DNA of 64,000 nucleotides from contig NZ_JAPEPT010000004.1 of NCBI RefSeq assembly GCF_026339995.1, positions 372,001-436,000 on the forward strand, in the 5' to 3' direction. This DNA is from Streptomyces sp. NBC_01481. GTDB lineage: Bacteria; Actinomycetota; Actinomycetes; Streptomycetales; Streptomycetaceae. Shown here one piece after another: positions 51,666 through 60,828 of the stretch (its first letter is position 1; each line of letters starts with the position of its first letter). The notes beneath the pieces are model-generated. The model was not told the origin of the DNA. It was given only the letters and a program-made list of their open reading frames with translations, and ran no database searches. A program made the position numbers and the translations under genes.

Positions 51666-53021
51666 ATGCCCGTCGCCACGCCAGGACCGGCGGACGCGTC
51701 ACCCCAGGATCCACTGACACTTCTCCGGAGCCGCAGTTATCTGGGGCTTCTGGTCATGGCTGCACTGGTCGGAGTGCCGGTGTCAGCGGCGGCGTTCGGC
51801 TTCCTCGCGCTGGTCGGCGAGCTCCAGCCGTGGATCTACACCGATCTGCCCGAGGCGCTGGGGTTCGATGGAACGCCGGTGTGGTGGCCGCTGTCGCTGC
51901 TTGCCGTCGGGGGACTGCTCACGGGGCTTGCCGTGCAGTACTTGCCGGGACACGGAGGCCATGAACCGTCAGGCGGGTTCAAGAGTGCGGGCGCGCCCCG
52001 GCCCATCGAGCTACCCGGGATCTTCTTCGCCGCCCTGGCGACCCTCGCCTTCGGTGCGGTCCTCGGACCGGAATCGCCTCTCCTGGCCCTCGGCGGCGGG
52101 CTGGCCGTAGCCGCCGTGCGCCTGTTCAAGCGGGACCTCCCGGAGCGGGCGAGCGCGGTGATGGGAGCGGCGGGCAGCTTCGCGGCCATCAGCTCGCTGC
52201 TGGGATCGCCGCTGCTGGGAGCGTTCCTCCTGATGGAGGCATCGGGGCTCGGCGGGCCGATGCTGGGCGTGGTGTTGGTGCCGGGGCTGCTCGCTGCGGG
52301 CATAGGTGCGCTCATTTTCGTCGGCCTGGGATCCTGGACGGGCCTTGGCACTTACTCGCTGGCAATCCCGGACGTGCCGAAGGCCACGACCCCGACAGCC
52401 GCAGAATTCGGCTGGGCGCTGATCGTCGGGCTGTCAGCCGCCTTCCTGGGCGTGGGAATCCGATGGCTCGCCGTTCGCCTGAAGACGCACGTCGAACGCC
52501 GACGCCTACTGGCCACGGTGGTCCTGGGCTTGGTCGTGGCGGGGCTGGCGATCGGCTATGCGGAGAGCACCGGCAAGCCCGCGACGGACGTGTTGTATTC
52601 CGGCCAGGTGGCGCTGAATCCTCTTCTCTCGCAAAACGCATCGTATTCGGTGGGCACGCTGTTGCTGCTGGTGCTCTTCAAGGGCCTGGCCTACTGCGTA
52701 TCGCTCAGCAGTTTCCGGGGAGGCCCCATCTTTCCCGCGATGTTCGTGGGAGCGGCGGGCGGCCTCCTGCTCTCCCACGCCCCGGGGCTGTCCCTCACCG
52801 CGGGGTTCGCGATGGGCATCGGAGCGATGAGCGCCGCGATGCTGAGACTTCCGCTGGTCTCCGTCCTGCTCGCCACACTGCTGATCGGGTCACAGGGGCT
52901 CACCGTGATGCCGTTGGTGATCGTCGCTGTCGTGGTCTCGTACGTCGCGACTGCCAGGCTCACACCTCCTCCTGACCCGGAGCCGGGTCGGGAGGAAAAG
53001 CCGAGTCTGCAGCACCCCTGA
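51666..53021 (+). CDS. ClC-type chloride channel/transporter
   Basis: ATG 51666 is preferred over GTG 51660 because GGAGG (51653-51657) is 8 nt before it. The 451-residue protein has the ClC helix pattern and recognisable signature regions, but in altered form. GSGIP-type is FKSAGAP; GREGP-type is LGPESPLLALGGG, which keeps the central Glu that serves as gate in transporters; GGxFxP is FRGGPIFPAMFVGA. The pore tyrosine near the end is not obvious. It should carry anions across the cell membrane; whether as a channel or a proton-coupled exchanger is open. Confidence 0.85.
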   Translation: MPVATPGPADASPQDPLTLLRSRSYLGLLVMAALVGVPVSAAAFGFLALVGELQPWIYTDLPEALGFDGTPVWWPLSLLAVGGLLTGLAVQYLPGHGGHEPSGGFKSAGAPRPIELPGIFFAALATLAFGAVLGPESPLLALGGGLAVAAVRLFKRDLPERASAVMGAAGSFAAISSLLGSPLLGAFLLMEASGLGGPMLGVVLVPGLLAAGIGALIFVGLGSWTGLGTYSLAIPDVPKATTPTAAEFGWALIVGLSAAFLGVGIRWLAVRLKTHVERRRLLATVVLGLVVAGLAIGYAESTGKPATDVLYSGQVALNPLLSQNASYSVGTLLLLVLFKGLAYCVSLSSFRGGPIFPAMFVGAAGGLLLSHAPGLSLTAGFAMGIGAMSAAMLRLPLVSVLLATLLIGSQGLTVMPLVIVAVVVSYVATARLTPPPDPEPGREEKPSLQHP

Positions 53022-53096
53022 AAAACGCGTCCGGAGTATCGCAGGCACGCTCAGGACGCGAGGAATCGCGAATGCCCCTGGAACGGGAAGGCCGAG

Positions 53097-53807
53097 TCAT
53101 GGCGGACCCGTGGTGCTCGGCGCGGCACTGCTCGTGGGCGAGGTGCTGGGACTGCCGGTAGGACTTGCGGAAGGGATCGCCGTCGGCGAGGCCGACTGGC
53201 TGGGGCGGCCACTGGAGGGACGGGGCGTCGGCCTGGCCTTCACGGGGGGACCGGTGGGGGCTGCTGGAGTTCGGGCAGCCGGGGATTCCCGGTCAGTGGC
53301 CGTCGGACGAGGGCGCCGAGTCGCATCACTGGTCCGGTCCCGGGCACTTCCTCTGGCCGGGCGTGTGGCCGGACGTTCCGGTATGCGTGAGGCTCCAGGT
53401 GATTCGGTGACGGGGACATCCGGCTCGTCGGAGGATGCCCGTTCCGGGGTCGGCGCTGCCAGTGGGGAGCCGTCGGAGCGCTGGGACAGCAACGATGCCG
53501 CGGCCAGGCCGCCGAGCATGGCGAAGGTGGCCGCGGCAAGTGTCCGACCGCCGTACTTCTGCAATCGCGGCGCACGGCGGCGCCGGGCTGACGGCGCATC
53601 GGCTGAGGGAGCGGGCGACCAGGAAACGTCGGGGGACTCGAAGGAGCCCGGTCCCTCGATGACGAGGGCATCCAGCGCCGCCAGGTCGGATGCCCGTGCA
53701 CCGCCGCTCCCGTCGCTCGGCGTTGCCATGTCGGAGTCGTATGCCCCGCACTCTGGGCACGTCACGGCGCCGTTGAGGGCGCGGCGGCAGGGAAGGCAAT
53801 AGTCCAT
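53097..53807 (-). CDS. Zinc-ribbon membrane protein with Pro/Ser/Thr-rich tail (SCO2400-like)
   Basis: The 236-residue protein starts MDYCLPCRRALNGAVTCPEC, a four-cysteine zinc ribbon (CxxC...CxxC). A linker follows, then one membrane helix (about 93-110, TLAAATFAMLGGLAAASLL) and a long disordered tail rich in Pro, Ser, Thr and Arg, which would lie outside the cell. This matches proteins I recall as the SCO2400 family of Streptomyces; their function is not known. The strand opposite is also open, but only by composition. Confidence 0.7.
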   Translation of the reverse strand: MDYCLPCRRALNGAVTCPECGAYDSDMATPSDGSGGARASDLAALDALVIEGPGSFESPDVSWSPAPSADAPSARRRRAPRLQKYGGRTLAAATFAMLGGLAAASLLSQRSDGSPLAAPTPERASSDEPDVPVTESPGASRIPERPATRPARGSARDRTSDATRRPRPTATDRESPAARTPAAPTGPPVKARPTPRPSSGRPSQSASPTAIPSASPTGSPSTSPTSSAAPSTTGPP

Positions 53808-54293
53808 GGGTTCGACCGCTCAGTACGTGATTCGCAGGACGGAAGGGCAGTCGGCCGACCAGGCTGCGGGGCAGCCGGCGACCGGAAGGCGCCGTTCGGT
53901 GTCTTTCGGAAGGACCCTTGGCATGTGCGAACCTCACTCACTCACCGGTCTGCAGGCGGGCACCGGTTACCGAGGTCAACGAGGCTGAGAGAGTCAGCGT
54001 TCAATCAGCGGCTGAAACGTGGGCCACGCAACTCCCTTGGAGGTTGTGGCTGGTCACACCAGCGCCATCGATCCGCTGTCCCGTCCGACAGCCACGGCCC
54101 ACTCCGAGTCAACTGGGCTCACGTCCTGGGGCTGAACGTCCTCTTCGGCGCGGTGATTCTCTTCGCCCCTGTGATGTACGGAGCCGTCTTCGATGGCGGT
54201 GTGGACACAGGCATCTGCACAGACCTCTAAAGGACCACGTCAAAGTCTGAGCACTGGCTACCCTTGTGCCCGTCCAACTACGAGGGGTGACGC
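53808..54293. other. Stretch with a truncated membrane-protein fragment and repeat arm
   Basis: A plus-strand frame gives a hydrophobic run (WAHVLGLNVLFGAVILFAPV) and then enters the left arm of the tRNA-half repeat (GVDTGICTDL and stop at about 54228). As at 33320-33520, a protein-coding sequence is cut off at the repeat. Confidence 0.45.
54196..54226 (+). repeat. Left-arm copy of the tRNA-half repeat, without tRNA part
   Basis: 31 bp with a single mismatch to 33531-33561 (GCGGTGTGGACACAGGCATC, then TGCACAGACCT). Downstream the two copies diverge within about 5 nt. It lies 20.7 kb from R3. Confidence 0.6.
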
Positions 54294-54824
54294 ATGGGCA
54301 GCGACGGTCGTCCGCGAGGCGTCGTGGTGGTCATGGGGGTGGCCGGTTGCGGGAAAAGCACGATCGGTCGGCTGCTCGCCGAGAAGCTGGGTGTCTCCTA
54401 CGCGGAGGCCGATGACTTCCATCCGCCCGACAACATCGCGAAGATGGCCGCGGGAAAGCCTCTCGACGATGATGATCGGCGCCCCTGGCTGACGGCCATC
54501 GCGGGCTGGATCCGGGACCGCGGCAGAGCGGGGGAGGGCGGGGTCGTCTCGTGCTCGGCGCTGAAGCGCCGCTACCGGGACATGCTGTGCGAGGCCGGGT
54601 CGCCGGTCTGGTTCCTGCATCTGACCGTGGAGCGCGCGCTCGTGGGCGAGCGGGTCGCCGCGCGCAGCGACCACTTCATGCCGGTCTCCCTTGTGGATTC
54701 GCAGTTCCAGACGTTGGAGCCGTTGCAGTCCGACGAGCCGGGCGTGGCGGTCGACGCGTCCGCCACGCCCGAGGAAATCGTGCGGGAAGCCGTCGCGCGC
54801 CTCAGTCGCGCCGGAACCGTATGA
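54294..54824 (+). CDS. gntK: Gluconokinase
   Basis: ATG 54294 follows GAGGGGTGA. The 176-residue protein has the P-loop GVAGCGKST (15-23) and the thermoresistant gluconokinase pattern: FHPPDNIAKMAAGKPLDDDD, RRPWLTAIAGW, VVSCSALKRRYRDMLC and FMPVSLVDSQFQTLEPLQSD. It phosphorylates D-gluconate to 6-phosphogluconate with ATP, feeding the pentose phosphate pathway. No gluconate permease or gnd gene is adjacent. Its last 23 nt overlap the 3' end of the convergent NB-ARC gene. Confidence 0.92.
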   Translation: MGSDGRPRGVVVVMGVAGCGKSTIGRLLAEKLGVSYAEADDFHPPDNIAKMAAGKPLDDDDRRPWLTAIAGWIRDRGRAGEGGVVSCSALKRRYRDMLCEAGSPVWFLHLTVERALVGERVAARSDHFMPVSLVDSQFQTLEPLQSDEPGVAVDASATPEEIVREAVARLSRAGTV

Positions 54825-57207
54825 GCCGTGCCGCGACCTGTCGGCGCGCGGCGGTGGCACCTATCTCGGCGTAGATCTCTGCCGCCATTTCCAGAGCCTG
54901 CACGACCATGTCAGAGGTGCTGCCGATCGTCTCCCGGCAGCGGCTGATGCCGTCCCATGCCTTCGCCAGCTCCAGTCGGCTGCCCACCTGCCGGGCCGGC
55001 TCGAGGACCGAGTTGAAGTCAGCCAGAGCCTCACGACGGTCACCTGCCTTGTCCAGCAGGATGCCCCTGTGATTGAGCACCTCTACGACTCCGAGTTCGT
55101 CGCCGACGTCCCTGTAGCCTTCTCCGGCCGTGTCCAGGTGGCGGAGCGCCGTATCCCTGAGTCGGGCGTCCTGTTGGAGCAAGCCGGCATGGAAGAGGGA
55201 GACTGCGAGATTCTTGGTGGCGTTGGCGGTGCCGATGCCGTCACCGATGGTGTGGTAGAGCGCCAGCGCCCGCTGGAGCAAGGTTGCGGCGCGGCGGAAG
55301 AGGCCTTCGTCGTTGCGCTCGATCCCTACCTCGTTGTGCACGATGCCTTGCTCGTTGAGCGCGTTGGCCTGTCCGAGCTTCTTGTCCTCGGGCGTGATGT
55401 GGTGCGGCAGCTCGCCACTGAAGATGAGCTCCGCCTCGCTCAGGGCCTTGAGGGCGTCGTCGTGGAGGCGGCGCAGTCGGTTGATGATGCCCAGGTCGTT
55501 GAGGGCCACCGCGAGCGCGGGCCGGTCACCGATGCGCCGGGCTGCGTCCGCCGCCTCAGCGTGTCGTTCGGCCGCCTGGTCCCAGGGCCCGTGGCTGCGC
55601 AGCGGGCCGGCCATGGCACTGGTGAGTCGGATGGTCCAGCGGTCCAGACAGTCGCTCCACTCCTTGTCCTCGCGCCGGGCCTCGTCCTCCAGTCGTGCGA
55701 TGTCGAGGCATGCCAGCAGGTGCGTCCGGTGCCGCTGGTACCACGCCAGAGCCTCAGTTCTCGAGGAGGTGGCGGGAGCGGTCGTGGTGTTTCCTGCGGT
55801 CGGTGCGGGGCGCGACGGGGGCTGGTGCGGTTCGACGCGGGGGCGGACGTGGCGGGTCAGCGACGGCTCGGCGCTGGCGGACCTCTCAAGGGCGGTGCGC
55901 CAGTAGTGGTCCAGCATGCCGTCGATCGCCTTGTGTGTCGTGGTCGGGCGGACCTTCCCCCTGGCAAAGGGAACGAGCAAGTCGTGCATGGTGTAGCTGA
56001 CTTCGGCGTGGTGGGCTGAAGGCAGGGCGACGATGTCGAGGAGGGACGCGTCGCACAGGCGCTGGAGGTGGGTGCCTATGCAGGACTCCTTCTTCCTGCC
56101 GACGAGCGTAGGTGACAGGCCGGCCAGTGCGGCCGCGGCGCGGACGCTGAAGTCGGATCCGAGTGGATGGAGTCCCAGCAGCCTGAAGACCCGCTGTGTG
56201 CTCCTTGGCAGATGCCGGTAGGACGCCTCGAAGAGAGCGGAGACCGCCAAGCTCTCCGAGGAGCAGAGGTCGTCCAGGCCTTGGAGAGGGCTCTCGGCCT
56301 GGCTGGTCTCGGCCAGGATCCGGTGGAGGTCGGCGCTGCTGCCGCGCAGTCGCGCAGCGAGGATTCGGATGGCCAGCGGCAGGTGCCCGCACTGCTTGAG
56401 CAGACCGGCCAAGGCATCCTGCTCGATGTGGTCGGCATCCTGGCCCGCTGCGTGGCGGAACATGCGCAGGGCGTCGGCTGCCTGCGGCGGCTCCAGGTGC
56501 CGCGGGGTGCAGTCCAGGAGGTGGAGCCCTGTCCTGTGACGGGTGGTGACCAGGAGGAGGTGCTTGCCGTCACCGGGTAATACTTGCTGAACGTGGGCGC
56601 AGTCCTGGACGTTGTCGAGTACCAGCAGCGTCTGCCGGCCTGACGTCCAGCTGCGCCAGAGTCTGGCCCGTTCGACTTGGCTGGTCGGTATCTGGCTTGC
56701 GCTGATTTTGGCCACCTGGCTCAGGAGTGCAGCCAGCGTCTCGGTGGGCGTGGGCCGGGTGTCGGAGTAGCCGCGCAGGTTGAGGAATTCCTTCGGTCCC
56801 TGGAAGCGGCCTTTGAGTTCGTGCGCGGCGGTCAGGGCGAGAGCGGTCTTGCCCACACCTGCCATGCCCCACAGCACGACGACAGCTACGCCGTGCCTTT
56901 CCCGCTCCAACCGGTCCACTTCTGCGCGGATCGCGGCCAGTTCCTGGCTCCTGCCGGTGAAGACCGAGCGGCTGGGAGGGCACGGCAGAAAGTCGTTCGT
57001 GAAGAGGGGCTGGGAGCCGACGCCCCCAGCTTCCGTGCTCTGGTCGTCACCCATTCCCTGGGGCCTTTCTGCAACACGGTAGTTGACCTCCATGTCGCCG
57101 TGCTGTACGAGGAACGACGTGCCGGCTTTGTTCGTCTGGGAGTAGCGCGAACCGGGCACTTGGCTCGGATGCGGGCCGCCGTGCTCGGCCCCTGGAGATA
57201 CGTTCAC
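54802..57207 (-). CDS. STAND-type NB-ARC ATPase with TPR repeats
   Basis: The start is uncertain: GTG 57207 gives 801 residues, ATG 57093 a shorter form. After a short N-terminal region comes the NB-ARC ATPase: Walker A WGMAGVGKTAL (about 113-123), Walker B LLVLDNVQD, sensor LLLVTTRHRTGLHLL, and CGHLPLAIRILAARL. A winged-helix part (YTMHDLLVPFA) follows, and the last 280 residues carry TPR-like repeats (LNDLGIINRLRRLHDDALKA, LNHRGILLDKAGDRREALAD). There is no SARP DNA-binding domain, unlike AfsR. Such proteins act as ligand-triggered switches in regulation or anti-phage defence. The upstream 157-residue gene is its probable partner. Confidence 0.85.
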   Translation of the reverse strand: MNVSPGAEHGGPHPSQVPGSRYSQTNKAGTSFLVQHGDMEVNYRVAERPQGMGDDQSTEAGGVGSQPLFTNDFLPCPPSRSVFTGRSQELAAIRAEVDRLERERHGVAVVVLWGMAGVGKTALALTAAHELKGRFQGPKEFLNLRGYSDTRPTPTETLAALLSQVAKISASQIPTSQVERARLWRSWTSGRQTLLVLDNVQDCAHVQQVLPGDGKHLLLVTTRHRTGLHLLDCTPRHLEPPQAADALRMFRHAAGQDADHIEQDALAGLLKQCGHLPLAIRILAARLRGSSADLHRILAETSQAESPLQGLDDLCSSESLAVSALFEASYRHLPRSTQRVFRLLGLHPLGSDFSVRAAAALAGLSPTLVGRKKESCIGTHLQRLCDASLLDIVALPSAHHAEVSYTMHDLLVPFARGKVRPTTTHKAIDGMLDHYWRTALERSASAEPSLTRHVRPRVEPHQPPSRPAPTAGNTTTAPATSSRTEALAWYQRHRTHLLACLDIARLEDEARREDKEWSDCLDRWTIRLTSAMAGPLRSHGPWDQAAERHAEAADAARRIGDRPALAVALNDLGIINRLRRLHDDALKALSEAELIFSGELPHHITPEDKKLGQANALNEQGIVHNEVGIERNDEGLFRRAATLLQRALALYHTIGDGIGTANATKNLAVSLFHAGLLQQDARLRDTALRHLDTAGEGYRDVGDELGVVEVLNHRGILLDKAGDRREALADFNSVLEPARQVGSRLELAKAWDGISRCRETIGSTSDMVVQALEMAAEIYAEIGATAARRQVAARLIRFRRD

Positions 57208-57298
57208 AGCGGACCACCGCGCCCTGTGGCCGGACCTGACGGCTGTCGGCCGGCGTCCGCTGTGATGTTGCGCCTCTCGCCGGGAATTGCTCCTTGGT

Positions 57299-57772
57299 TC
57301 ACCGGTCACCGCCGCGGTCCGCTCCGGCACCGGGGGCGCTTCCCCGCGACTGTGACGGGGACACCTGACTCACGTGGATGCTGCCGCCGCCCTGGACGGC
57401 GAAGAGCTGACCGCCATCACGGGCGGTGTTGTTCTGCACCCAACTCTGCTGGCGCTGGGGGAGCTCATGGCACACCTCGTCCACCATCGCTCTCAGGTCG
57501 TCTTCGGCCTCGGGGTGCTCGCGCAGGAGCGCTGCCAGTCGCCGCCTCCAGGGCCCGACCAACTCCGTGCGGACGCCGTCTGCATCCTCGTCCTCCTCCA
57601 CGAGGGCGGCATCACCGCGCAACTGCGCCTCGACGGCCTCCAGCGCGTGGCCGCGGCGATGAAACAGCCGGGCCGCGGCGGCTTGGGCCGACTCCCACGC
57701 ATTGGTGGCCATCGCCGCGACGATGGTGTGTGCGCCGGCCATCGCCAGGGTCGTCAAGGGATCCGTGTCCAA
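57299..57772 (-). CDS. Small partner protein of the NB-ARC gene
   Basis: TTG 57772 follows AAGGAG at an ideal distance. The 157-residue protein begins DPLTTLAMAGAHTIVAAMAT and continues with an amphipathic helix region (AWESAQAAAARLFHRRGHAL, then PWRRRLAALLREHPEAEDDL). It ends in a Gly/Gln-rich beta-like part (AVQGGGSIHVSQV). Genes of this type commonly precede NB-ARC/TPR genes in Streptomyces and are thought to be effector-associated or regulatory partners. Here 91 nt separate it from the NB-ARC start at GTG 57207. Confidence 0.68.
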   Translation of the reverse strand: MDTDPLTTLAMAGAHTIVAAMATNAWESAQAAAARLFHRRGHALEAVEAQLRGDAALVEEDEDADGVRTELVGPWRRRLAALLREHPEAEDDLRAMVDEVCHELPQRQQSWVQNNTARDGGQLFAVQGGGSIHVSQVSPSQSRGSAPGAGADRGGDR

Positions 57773-58079
57773 GGTTTCTCCTTCAATCCGGTTCGGGTCC
57801 TCACCGGACGCGTACGCCCGGCGCGTTCACTGGATCTCACCGAGGGATCCGCCGGTGGCGGGGCATCAGTGCACGAGTGATAGCCCCCAGAGGCGCGGAA
57901 GCGATCAGCAACAAGGCGGCCTTCATAGTTCGCCGCCCAGTACAGATTCCGTGAGTCCGAGCGCCCGACGCCAGCATCAACTGCCTGGCCCGGATCCAAT
58001 CCTGTCCTACAAACGCATCATTCCGCCTGAACTGGCCTAGCGCTGGGGTTGAACGCAAGTTGCGCAAGAAAGGCAAATG
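57773..58079. other. Intergenic stretch
   Basis: No gene recognised. It must hold the promoter of the 57772 gene. Confidence 0.35.
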
Positions 58080-59642
58080 TCAGTCGAAACCGTCTGCAAG
58101 TCGATCCATGTCAGACGAATCCTGATCGCGGACGGGAGTCTCCTCGCCTTCTGGACAGGGCCTGGCCCGGGCGATGAGCAGGGCTACGTCGTCGTGATCT
58201 CCCGGGTGGCGCAGGGAGCGCAGAAGCATGTCGCAGGTGTCGTCCAGTGAGCGATCGGGGTCGTCCAGGACTTCGAGGAGAGTGTCCAGACGTGCGTCGA
58301 TGGGCTGGTCGCGGGTCTCGACCAGCCCATCGGTGTAGAGGACGAGTTGGTCGCCCGACACGACGTCGAGGCGGGTCGTGTGGAAGGGGACGCCACAGCC
58401 GCCAAGCGGTGCGCCGGTGGGCAGGTCCAGAAGTTCGCGCTTGCCGTCCGGATGGAGGATGACGGGCGGCAGGTGCCCCGCGAGGGAGACGTGGCACTGC
58501 GCGCTGTGCGGGTCGTAGACGGCGTAGACGCAGGTGGCGATGGTGTCCAGGTCCTCGGTGATGTGGTCGAGGTGCTGCAGGACTTGGGCGGGGTCGAGGT
58601 CGAGGCCGGCCAGGGTGCGGGTGGCGGTGCGGAGCTGGCCCATGGTGGCGGCGGCGCTGACGCCGCTGCCCATGACGTCTCCGACGACGAGCGCGGTCTT
58701 GTCGCCGCCGAGCGCGATCACGTCGAACCAGTCGCCGCCGATCTCGCTGGCTGCCTGGGCTGGCTGGTACCGGGAGGCGACAGCCAGCCCAGGCCGTTGC
58801 GGCGGCGGGTGGGGCAGCAGGCTGCGCTGGAGGGTGAGAACGGTGCGGCGTTGTTCCTGCACGGCACGGTGGCGCTCGGTGACATCCACGCTGGAGGTCA
58901 CCACCCCCAGCACTTTCCCGTTGGGCGCTTCGAGCCGGTGGAAAGAGATCGACCACGCATGCTCGTTCTCCGGGTCGGCTGGGGTGCGGCCGACGGTGTA
59001 CTGGTCCGAGACCGGGGTGCCCGTAGCCAAAACCTCGCGCATCGTCGCTTCGAAGGACTCGTCCAAGAAGGGCAGCACGTCATGGACGTGCCGGCCCACA
59101 TGCTCGGCAGCAGGCACGCCGTTCATCCGCTCCTCCGCCGCGTTGACCGAGACGTACCGAAGGTCGGTGTCCAGTACACCCAGTCCGATCGGCGACTGGG
59201 ACACCAATCGTGCGGACAGTGCCAGATCCCTTTCGACCTGCCGTAGCGTTGCCTGATCCGCGGCCAGGCCCAGGGCGTAGTTGTCCCCCTGGTCGTCCTG
59301 CAGACGCATGTTGCGGAACTCCACCAGCCGCGTGCTGCCGTCCTTGTGCCGGACGGGGAAGACGCCGGCCCAGCTACTGCCCTCTTCAATGACCTGGGCG
59401 AACACGCCCAGTACGACCTCCATCTGCTCCTCATGGACCAGCAAGTTGCCCGCGTACTGGCCGAGGGCCTCCTCGGCGCTGTAGCCGAACAGGTCCTCGG
59501 CCTGCGGGCTCCAGAGATCGATCCTGCCCTCGGCATCGAGTACGACGGCGGCGACGCCCAGCATGTCCAGCAGACCACCTGACGCGACGGAGGCAGACCC
59601 AGTCGGTCCCAGGTCGTCCCCGAAGGATCCGGTTGGACTCAT
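58080..59642 (-). CDS. PAS-PAS-SpoIIE phosphatase
   Basis: ATG 59642 follows GGAGTG; the frame is open upstream but non-conserved. The 520-residue protein has two PAS domains (about 22-135 with DAEGRIDLWSPQAEDLFGYS; about 150-265 with DTDLRYVSVNAAEERMNGVP). A PP2C/SpoIIE phosphatase follows (about 295-500: EIGGDWFDVIALGGDKTALV, GDVMGSGVSAAATMGQLRTA, LAGHLPPVILHPDG, VLYTDGLVETRDQ, DDVALLIA). It is probably a soluble RsbU/SpoIIE-type sensor acting on anti-anti-sigma proteins. Its neighbour at 59978, an anti-sigma-type ATPase on the same strand, could be part of the same switch. Confidence 0.88.
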   Translation of the reverse strand: MSPTGSFGDDLGPTGSASVASGGLLDMLGVAAVVLDAEGRIDLWSPQAEDLFGYSAEEALGQYAGNLLVHEEQMEVVLGVFAQVIEEGSSWAGVFPVRHKDGSTRLVEFRNMRLQDDQGDNYALGLAADQATLRQVERDLALSARLVSQSPIGLGVLDTDLRYVSVNAAEERMNGVPAAEHVGRHVHDVLPFLDESFEATMREVLATGTPVSDQYTVGRTPADPENEHAWSISFHRLEAPNGKVLGVVTSSVDVTERHRAVQEQRRTVLTLQRSLLPHPPPQRPGLAVASRYQPAQAASEIGGDWFDVIALGGDKTALVVGDVMGSGVSAAATMGQLRTATRTLAGLDLDPAQVLQHLDHITEDLDTIATCVYAVYDPHSAQCHVSLAGHLPPVILHPDGKRELLDLPTGAPLGGCGVPFHTTRLDVVSGDQLVLYTDGLVETRDQPIDARLDTLLEVLDDPDRSLDDTCDMLLRSLRHPGDHDDVALLIARARPCPEGEETPVRDQDSSDMDRLADGFD

Positions 59643-59977
59643 CGCAGGCACTCCTTCCGCCCGCCGCCGCACTTTGCTGCCTGCCACGGCTCGGGCCCGC
59701 GCGTCGCCCATCGCTCTGGGCTACTCCATGGTCTCCCCGCAGCCGCCGACCACGCACCCTCCAGCCTCCGCTGCCCGGGCTACCCGCTGGGGGAGCAGAT
59801 TAGTGGGTCCGTAGCCGACGGAGGGCGGCAGGATGCGCTGCCATCAGAGGCTGACCTGGGAAGATGCCCCGCGCGCCTCCACCCTCGGGCGAAGAGGCGG
59901 AGCCGTTTTCATAGGTACTGCACCTCCGCTGCGCGCAGGTGCGGCCATGCCGCCAATGCCAACTCTGCGCGGAGAGG
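59643..59977. other. Intergenic stretch
   Basis: 335 bases between the anti-sigma-type ATPase gene and the phosphatase gene, both on the minus strand. No gene was recognised. It should contain the phosphatase promoter. Confidence 0.35.
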
Positions 59978-60550
59978 TCAGCTGGGCCTGTTGTGCTCAA
60001 AGTGCATCACCGGGCAGGCGGCGGCCAGACATGCCGCGAGGTCCGCGCTGTCCGCGGAGTCGGCGGCGGGGAAGACTGCCTGGATTTCCTTGCCGTGCGT
60101 GTGCATCGGGCGTACGTGCAACGCGCCGCTGGCCTCGCGGGCGAGGCTGTCGACGATCATCAGGCCTCGACCGCAGTCCCGTCCGGGATCGGCCTTGAGC
60201 TGTGGCCGCGGCAGGAAGGGGTGGTCGTCATGCACGGCAAGCGCCAGCGTCGTCCCGGTTCTGGTGAGTGTCACCGTGGTCCTGGCCGACTCCGGGACGG
60301 CGTGCCGTGCGGCATTGCCGACCAGCTCGGAGATCACGAGCGAAGCCGTGTGCAACCCGTCCTCGCGCAGCCCCCAGTCCCGCAGGACGCCTGTCGCCCT
60401 CTTTCGGGCGACAGGGACCTCCGCGGATACCGCGAGCACGGTGAAGCCGTAGACGCACACAGCATTGCCCGGCTTTGGGCGAGAGGCCGGGACGCGGTGC
60501 GTGTGGGTACGGCGCCGTGCCGCGGACGGATTCGAGAGGGTGGTTCGCAT
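59978..60550 (-). CDS. Anti-sigma-factor-type ATP-binding protein (HATPase_c)
   Basis: ATG 60550 gives 190 residues; upstream codons in the same frame look non-coding. The core is a GHKL ATPase of the RsbW/SpoIIAB kind: VPVARKRATGVLRDWGLRED (N-terminal helix), ELVGNAARHA (N box), LALAVHDDHPFLP, and CGRGLMIVDSLAREASGALH (G box). Streptomyces has dozens of these, acting as serine kinases or anti-sigma factors. The C terminus ends in a Cys/Ala-rich stretch (AACLAAACPVMHF). It is oriented like the phosphatase gene at 58080. Confidence 0.82.
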   Translation of the reverse strand: MRTTLSNPSAARRRTHTHRVPASRPKPGNAVCVYGFTVLAVSAEVPVARKRATGVLRDWGLREDGLHTASLVISELVGNAARHAVPESARTTVTLTRTGTTLALAVHDDHPFLPRPQLKADPGRDCGRGLMIVDSLAREASGALHVRPMHTHGKEIQAVFPAADSADSADLAACLAAACPVMHFEHNRPS

Positions 60551-60828
60551 GGCGATTCCCGGTGGTTTGCCCGGCAGGGTTACCGGCGGCTGTTGAGTTG
60601 CGCCCTCCTGAAGGCGCGGTCTGTGACCAGCGGCCGGCCACGCTGAGTCGACCGCTGCACACGGTCGGTTCCGCGGGAGCGGAGTGGGAGTGCTACCGAC
60701 CGATGTTCGACATTGCCGAACCCTAATCGGGTTTCGATGATGGGACAAGGGTCAGTTCAGGGCATTTGTCTCCACCGGGCAGCCCAGGCGTCGGCTCCCC
60801 CTCGGACAGGAGGGCTCGGGCGCCCTGC

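Noticed and set aside
53110..53802. Plus-strand frame of 230 codons opposite the zinc-ribbon gene
   Set aside because: No domain is recognisable, whereas the minus frame has a four-cysteine ribbon and a membrane helix.
58347..59246. Plus-strand frame of 299 codons opposite the PAS/phosphatase gene
   Set aside because: It is an antisense shadow; the minus strand encodes clear PAS and PP2C motifs.
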